Source: Strongylocentrotus droebachiensis
Lineage: Eukaryota; Echinodermata; Echinoidea; Camarodonta; Strongylocentrotidae
Assembly: GCA_035222895.1 (NCBI GenBank)
Contig: JAVYIG010002373.1
Coordinates: 124,001-188,000, forward strand
DNA length: 64,000 nt
Direction of reading: 5' to 3'
Shown here: positions 59,570 to 64,000 of the stretch, piece by piece
Layout of the letters: every line of letters begins with the position of its first letter
How positions within the stretch are numbered: position 1 is the stretch's first letter
Made by a program: the position numbers and the translations under genes
The notes under the pieces: model-generated
Databases searched by the model: none
The model's input: the letters and a program-made list of their open reading frames with translations, nothing else
Told to the model about the DNA's origin: nothing

Positions 59570-60887
59570 TAGGATTTTCCGGCCAAATTCGCGAGTTTGT
59601 CATTTAAATTAATTTGTCATGCGTTCAAATTCGACGGTTTTAGTGCTGTCAGATATATCTTGGGTCTATATTCCTTTTTCTAGTTTTCAAATCTATGAAG
59701 TTTTTGTTGGAATCTATGTATGCTTCATTCAAATTAATGAATAATGTGCTTCTTTCGCTATTTGGACAATCAATTTGGCGCAACACGATTTCTGACATCG
59801 CGAAGGTGTACTTTTAGCATTCCAATTCATTTGTAGCATTCAAATTAGCACTTTGTGCACTTAAATTGATGGTCAATATTCATTTCTCGTTTATTACACA
59901 CTTTTTATAGCTCATTCTTCTCTTTCAAGATTGTTTTTGTCCATGTGTATTTCATCATATTTCATTTTCTTGCCTTTATACACTTGATATACTTTTAGAT
60001 TTATCTGATATTCATCATCCTTTAAGTTTGATTGTTAAGAAGAAAAAAAAAAACGACTTACATCGAGTGGCATCATGGACTTGATGGTCTCAATATTTTT
60101 GTAAATTTTCATGTAAGGAAGTTGTTTGTTTTGTGTTTCATCATCAATTTATCACAATTTCATTTTGGAGGAAAGGTACAATATTGTAACTGGGGTAGGT
60201 ATTTTTGTGTCCCCACTTTCCCGGGGTATATGAACATGTCCGTGCAGAAATGCCATATAATTTGATTTCGCCCCTTCTTTACCTAATGGCTCACTACACC
60301 CATGTGCATTGTCCTCAAAATTAATAAATGGAATGAGGCCATTACAAAAAATATACATGTTTAGCGTCCCCGCCCGCTTCCTTTTTGGGGGCCGCCTCCT
60401 ATTTTTTTCTTGAAATTTTTTTTTTTCAAGAAAAAAAAAAAAAAAACACTGCTAAAATGGATCTATATCTGATTTAAAAAAAGGGCCTCCTCCTTCCTAT
60501 TTTTCGAAAAAACAGGACGTTAAACATTTTTTTTTTTATTTGGCCTAACAGAAAAGACCCTAATGGCAAATCACGCATTTAATTGTTTTTTTTTCTTCTT
60601 CAAACTGTTAACGTGTGTTGCATTTCTTTCCCAATTCGAATACGAATGACAGGTGCTAATTTGAATGATAAAAATGACGCCTCGACAAGTGACGATTAGT
60701 TTGAATGCTAGTTGAGCAGTTTCTAAATTGAATGACAGATCTATCAAACCCTTCGACCAAAATTCTAAATTGAATAACAAAACGGGAAAATTGAATGATA
60801 TTTGGCATGGCAAAGCCGATCGGCGCTAACTTATGCAAAGTAAATGAATTCAAATGACAAACTAGCGAATTTCGCCGGAAAATCCTA
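59570..60887. mobile_element. 1.1-kb TA-flanked element, third copy, inside the 7.4-kb element
   Basis: Diverged copy with TAGGATTTTCCGGCC and ...CGCCGGAAAATCCTA ends, lengthened by a nested MITE at 60336-60545. It sits in the array at a TATGTTA-type site that is intact near 61450. Confidence 0.8.
60336..60545. mobile_element. ~210-bp MITE nested in the third 1.1-kb element
   Basis: AGGCCATTACAAAAAATA ... TGTTTAGCGTCC at the left; the right end complements to AGGCCAAATAAAA ... TGTTTAACGTCC. The uninterrupted sequence is at 10280-10290 (TTGAATAACAG). Contains an inner CTTGAAA / TTTCAAG hairpin. Confidence 0.7.
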
Positions 60888-61044
60888 TAATAATTAATTT
60901 CAAGGAAGAGATGCTGCCGGCGTACAAGCAAATGGCGGAATAGAAAACATTATCAAAAAAGGTGAAGATGGAAAACGACATTGCCAGATAGAAAGAGTGA
61001 CAGAGAGAGAGAGAGAGAGAGGGGGGAAGAGAGAGAGAAAGAGG

Positions 61045-61079
<35 letters not shown>

Positions 61080-62337
61080 GGGGGGGGTCGGGAGAGATAG
61101 AAAGTTGGACGTAGTCCGTACTATATTTATTGATATATTTGTTTTTCCTGATCATTCCCCCCCCCCCCCCCCAGCTCCGATTCCCCCCCCCCTTTAGTCT
61201 GTCCTTTTTTAAATAGATACCTTTTCGCTGAATTATAAATTCCGACATATAATAGTATTGTCAATATAGCATAATAAACATTTTTTATATCAATTTGATG
61301 CAACAGAGATTTTCATTCAAAAGTTTTACTTTGTAAATATAATGATTGTACAGTAATATTCTTTGCATTTCGACATTATCACTTGCTCGTTTTCTATTTC
61401 GCTCCCTATAATAAATATAAGGTATAATAAATTGTGTACATCATCATTATGTTATGATAATTTATCTCAAAGAAGGAATGGTGCCGGCAAACAAGCAAAT
61501 GGCGGAACAACATTGGCATATAGACAGAGAGACAGACAAACAGAGAAAGCGACCGAGCGAGAGGTAGAGGGAAAGAGAGCGAGAGAGAAAGACACACACA
61601 CACACACACACACATAAATAGAGAGAAAAGGAGAGAGAAACAATCATTTCTTATAATAATCTATTTGGTTGTGAAATTTTATCTTATAACATATTCTTGT
61701 CCATTCCTTTATCGTGCATGATTGTTGTCTTTGAATGATTGTTTCAGATATTTATGAGTATGTCGGAACGTGATCCATTAACAAATTTAAAAAAACAGCA
61801 ACGACAACTGCAAAAACAACAAGACCCCGTACCCCCACCCCTGAACAAAAAAACAAGGGTCATACATGTAGTACATACAAGGATCAGTTCATTGTCATTC
61901 AATTATACCCTTACCTTACTTCCGCTCTTCTATTGTTAGAGTTGATAACGACCATGACAACGACCCGTACCCTCCACAACTTTAATTGTTCCTCTTACGT
62001 AACTAAGCTGTGGGATCATGGGCCAAAGACAAAGACATAGCTCTTTTCGCATATTCTTTATAGGTCCCAAATACTTGCAGACATTTCTGTGTCGGTTTTA
62101 TTTGTATGTACTTTGTCAATACATATACTTAAAAACTATAATTGTCAAAACTTGGCAATATATTCATATAGCACCTTTACATAAACATGCTCAAAACGCT
62201 TTTTACATTAGTTAATAAAAACAAACCCATTATTTTGCTCTCCAAGCAATACTTAAAAACTATTTCGTTTTCCCCTATATCATCTTTTTAGAGAGCGAAA
62301 GAGAGAGAAAAAGAGAGAAAGACAGACAGACAGACAG

Positions 62338-62372
<35 letters not shown>

Positions 62373-62784
62373 AAGAAAGTTGGGTGCATCGTATAGTCTG
62401 TACTGTATTATGTTATTTTGTCTCTCCTTTCACCCCCCCCCCCGTTCTGGATTCTTCTTTAGTTTCATTTTATCATGTTTATATCTTTTCGATAAAGTAT
62501 AATGTCCGACATATATTATAACCGTCAATTTAGGCTGATAAAGTATTTCATATTAACTTGATGCAACAGAGATTTACATATAAATCTTTTACTTTTTATA
62601 TATTGTGTATTTTTCTCATAAAACTGAGTATCTAAATAAAGAGAGATGAAGAAGAAGAAGAGGGAGAAGACGAAGAAGAACAACAAGTAGAACAAGAAGA
62701 ACAAGAAGAAGAAGAACACGAAGGGGGAAAAAGAGTGAGAAGAAGAAAGAAAAGATGCGGAGGAGAAAGAAGAAGAACAAAACA

Positions 62785-62815
<31 letters not shown>

Positions 62816-62940
62816 CAGACAGAGAGAGAGAGAGAGAGAGAGAGGGAAAGTTGGGCACATCGGTATATAGTCTGTACTGTATTTACGTTTTGGAGAGTAG
62901 GGGGGGGGGGGGGGGGGTCTGAGCATGTGAACAATCTATA

Positions 62941-63247
62941 AACCCCTTTTTCGGAGCTTTTATGAAACGTGTCTACTAAAAAAAAAGCCCCAGCCACCCG
63001 CTTCCGCGGCCCCTGCATAGTTTGAGAGTTACATGGCCTATAGAGGGCGGTCAACTGGTATCAGTGGAAAGCAATATGAGAAGGTCGCGCTCAGTTCTTA
63101 AGTCACCAGAGCGTACGATCTTTTATGCGGGATTTTCGCTTGGCGACTTTTCAATAGAGCGTTTCGGACGATTGTGGTTTTCACGCAAACTAGGCCGCGT
63201 TGCATAAAGCCGCGTGATTACTGCCACTCGAATTGATCCAAGGCGCC
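62941..63247. other. Right flank of the 7.4-kb element
   Basis: Unique-looking DNA up to the TIR; a 61-codon open frame at 63022 has no recognisable features. Confidence 0.5.
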
Positions 63248-63368
63248 TTATTGAAGTTCTTTTCTGCTTTTCAGTCTTCCGTTATAAAAAATAAAAAAAA
63301 CCTACATATAACCCCATCAGGATAGGGTTTTTTGCTCTTTATAAGATGTAATTTTTCGAGCTGCGACC

Positions 63369-63878
63369 TCACAAATCTTTAAAATATTTCCTCGCTCCAT
63401 TCGCTCGGTCGCAAATAATTTTGGGGACCATCATACTTAACTGCAAAGTATGATGCTTAAACAATATCTTGTACTGTGTACAAAGTGAAACAAATATTGA
63501 AATCATCCCTGATAATGCAATCACAATGTAAAGGTATATACCAATGTCTGAAACATGAGATTTCCCTTTGAAGGTGCCCTTTTTTTCTTGGTGCCCCCTC
63601 TTCTCCTCAAACTTCGGATGTCGCTTGACCGCCCATGGCCAAACTGATGCATTTCCCGCCCCTTGATCGCATATGAATTCTTTAAAACTCTTATCACACG
63701 TTAGAAGATTTTGATAACTTGTTGTTAGATCGGTACAAGTCGTACACAAGTCATCGCAACTTAAACCGAGCTCGCGTGACTCGTACATACACTGTCGCTC
63801 ATAATGGTGGAATATTTTTTTAAAATCCCAATTCATGGACAAATCTTCTGTGTGCTCATGCCTTGAGCCATAATGCAT
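63369..63878 (-). CDS. Uncharacterised 169-codon ORF (C copy)
   Basis: Duplicate of 17971-18480 with L to F and L to S changes. Same chimeric start and hydrophobic segment. Function unknown. Confidence 0.25.
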   Translation of the reverse strand: MHYGSRHEHTEDLSMNWDFKKIFHHYERQCMYESRELGLSCDDLCTTCTDLTTSYQNLLTCDKSFKEFICDQGAGNASVWPWAVKRHPKFEEKRGHQEKKGTFKGKSHVSDIGIYLYIVIALSGMISIFVSLCTQYKILFKHHTLQLSMMVPKIICDRANGARKYFKDL

Positions 63879-64000
63879 GGCCGTCCAGAGGATTTTTTTA
63901 TGTTGGGGACCGGGGTAAAATGCAATAAATTATTGAAAATTTATTGCATTTTCCGTGTTTTTTATATTTATGGAAAGTGCCCCCTACCCTAGCCCCCGCT
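63790..64000. mobile_element. 544-bp MITE (C copy, partial)
   Basis: Left end CACTGTCGCTCATAATGG and palindrome at about 63920-63955; the rest is outside the window. Confidence 0.7.

Larger units (their letters stand above)
58268..62940. repeat. Irregular array of ~0.3-0.7-kb units with GA and poly-C tracts
   Basis: Each unit tends to contain, in order: AAGGAAGGGATGGTGCCGGC, CAAATGGCGGAATA, a GA-rich run, AGAAAGTTGGACGTAGTCTG, a poly-C run, AGCTCTGATTTTTTTCTTTA, GCTAAAGTATAATGTCCGAC and a TTTGATGCAACAGAGATTTA segment. Starts are visible at about 58398, 59098, 60898 and 61467, with partial units at 58268, 58980 and 62430-62600. The third copy of the 1.1-kb element interrupts it. Confidence 0.8.
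55819..63247. mobile_element. 7.4-kb TTA-flanked DNA element, gene C unit only
   Basis: Left end GGCGCCTTGGATTAATTC, right end complementing to GGCGCCTTGGATCAATTC. TTA at 55816-55818 and 63248-63250; unit A has one TTA at 17850-17852, the empty site. TTA duplication fits PIF/Harbinger-like targeting. No transposase or other long ORF is visible; the centre is a tandem array. Probably a large non-autonomous or decayed element. Confidence 0.85.
37525..64000. repeat. Segmental duplication unit C (runs off the window)
   Basis: 49950-55818 follows A 11940-17852, and after a 7.4-kb insertion 63248-64000 resumes A 17850-18600. The unit continues beyond the right edge. Confidence 0.9.
55214..64000. 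mobile_element. 1.8-kb TTA-flanked DNA element (C), interrupted, right end outside window
   Basis: Left end as in A at 55214; interrupted at 55816-55818 by the 7.4-kb element and resumed from 63251 to the window edge. Confidence 0.8.

Noticed and set aside
55819-63247. Maverick/Polinton element
   Set aside because: The target duplication is 3 bp rather than about 6, the TIR is about 18 bp, and no polymerase, integrase or capsid-like ORF is visible.

Overview
The window is metazoan nuclear DNA: AT-rich, with small coding exons bounded by GT-AG introns, tRNA-derived SINEs, non-LTR retrotransposon pieces and many short DNA transposons. A marine invertebrate deuterostome, perhaps an echinoderm, fits the protein architecture and SINE type, but the species cannot be fixed from the sequence alone.

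The backbone is three tandem, same-strand copies of one gene, called here A (1-11003, start outside the window), B (23808-32936) and C (37525-49618). Each encodes a predicted secreted protein: signal peptide, four C-type lectin-like domains (CTLD1-4), a Thr/Ser-rich mucin-like linker, and a C-terminal PAN/apple domain. Each domain is one exon and all joints are phase 1. Only B is fully open (808 residues predicted). A has a 1-bp deletion in the linker exon and C an 8-bp deletion in CTLD1. B's linker carries eleven 14-residue repeats where A and C have one. CTLD1 resembles CTLD3 and CTLD2 resembles CTLD4, so the four domains look like a duplicated pair. None shows the EPN/QPD or WND sugar/Ca2+ motifs.

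The rest is repeats. Shared by all three copies (older than the tandem duplication): a GC-rich foldback element, a 224-bp TA-flanked MITE, the 3' end of an L1/Tx1-like LINE, and a tRNA-like unit followed by a 138-nt hairpin. Shared by A and C only: a 1.1-kb element in the last intron, a 1.8-kb TTA-flanked element downstream, and a 3.2-kb block with a TTAA-flanked MITE and an ATC-rich minisatellite. A only: a 1.35-kb insertion in the foldback element, a LINE 3' end, and a 3.1-kb block with a CTATTCATAA minisatellite. C only: a 2.3-kb LINE with a 614-codon reverse-transcriptase ORF, and a 7.4-kb TTA-flanked element holding an irregular array and two further nested insertions. A and C are therefore sisters relative to B, although B lies between them.

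Layout: 1-11003 gene A; 11004-23807 repeat-rich spacer; 23808-32936 gene B; 32937-37524 short spacer; 37525-49618 gene C; 49619-64000 spacer repeating the gene A spacer, plus the nested 7.4-kb element.
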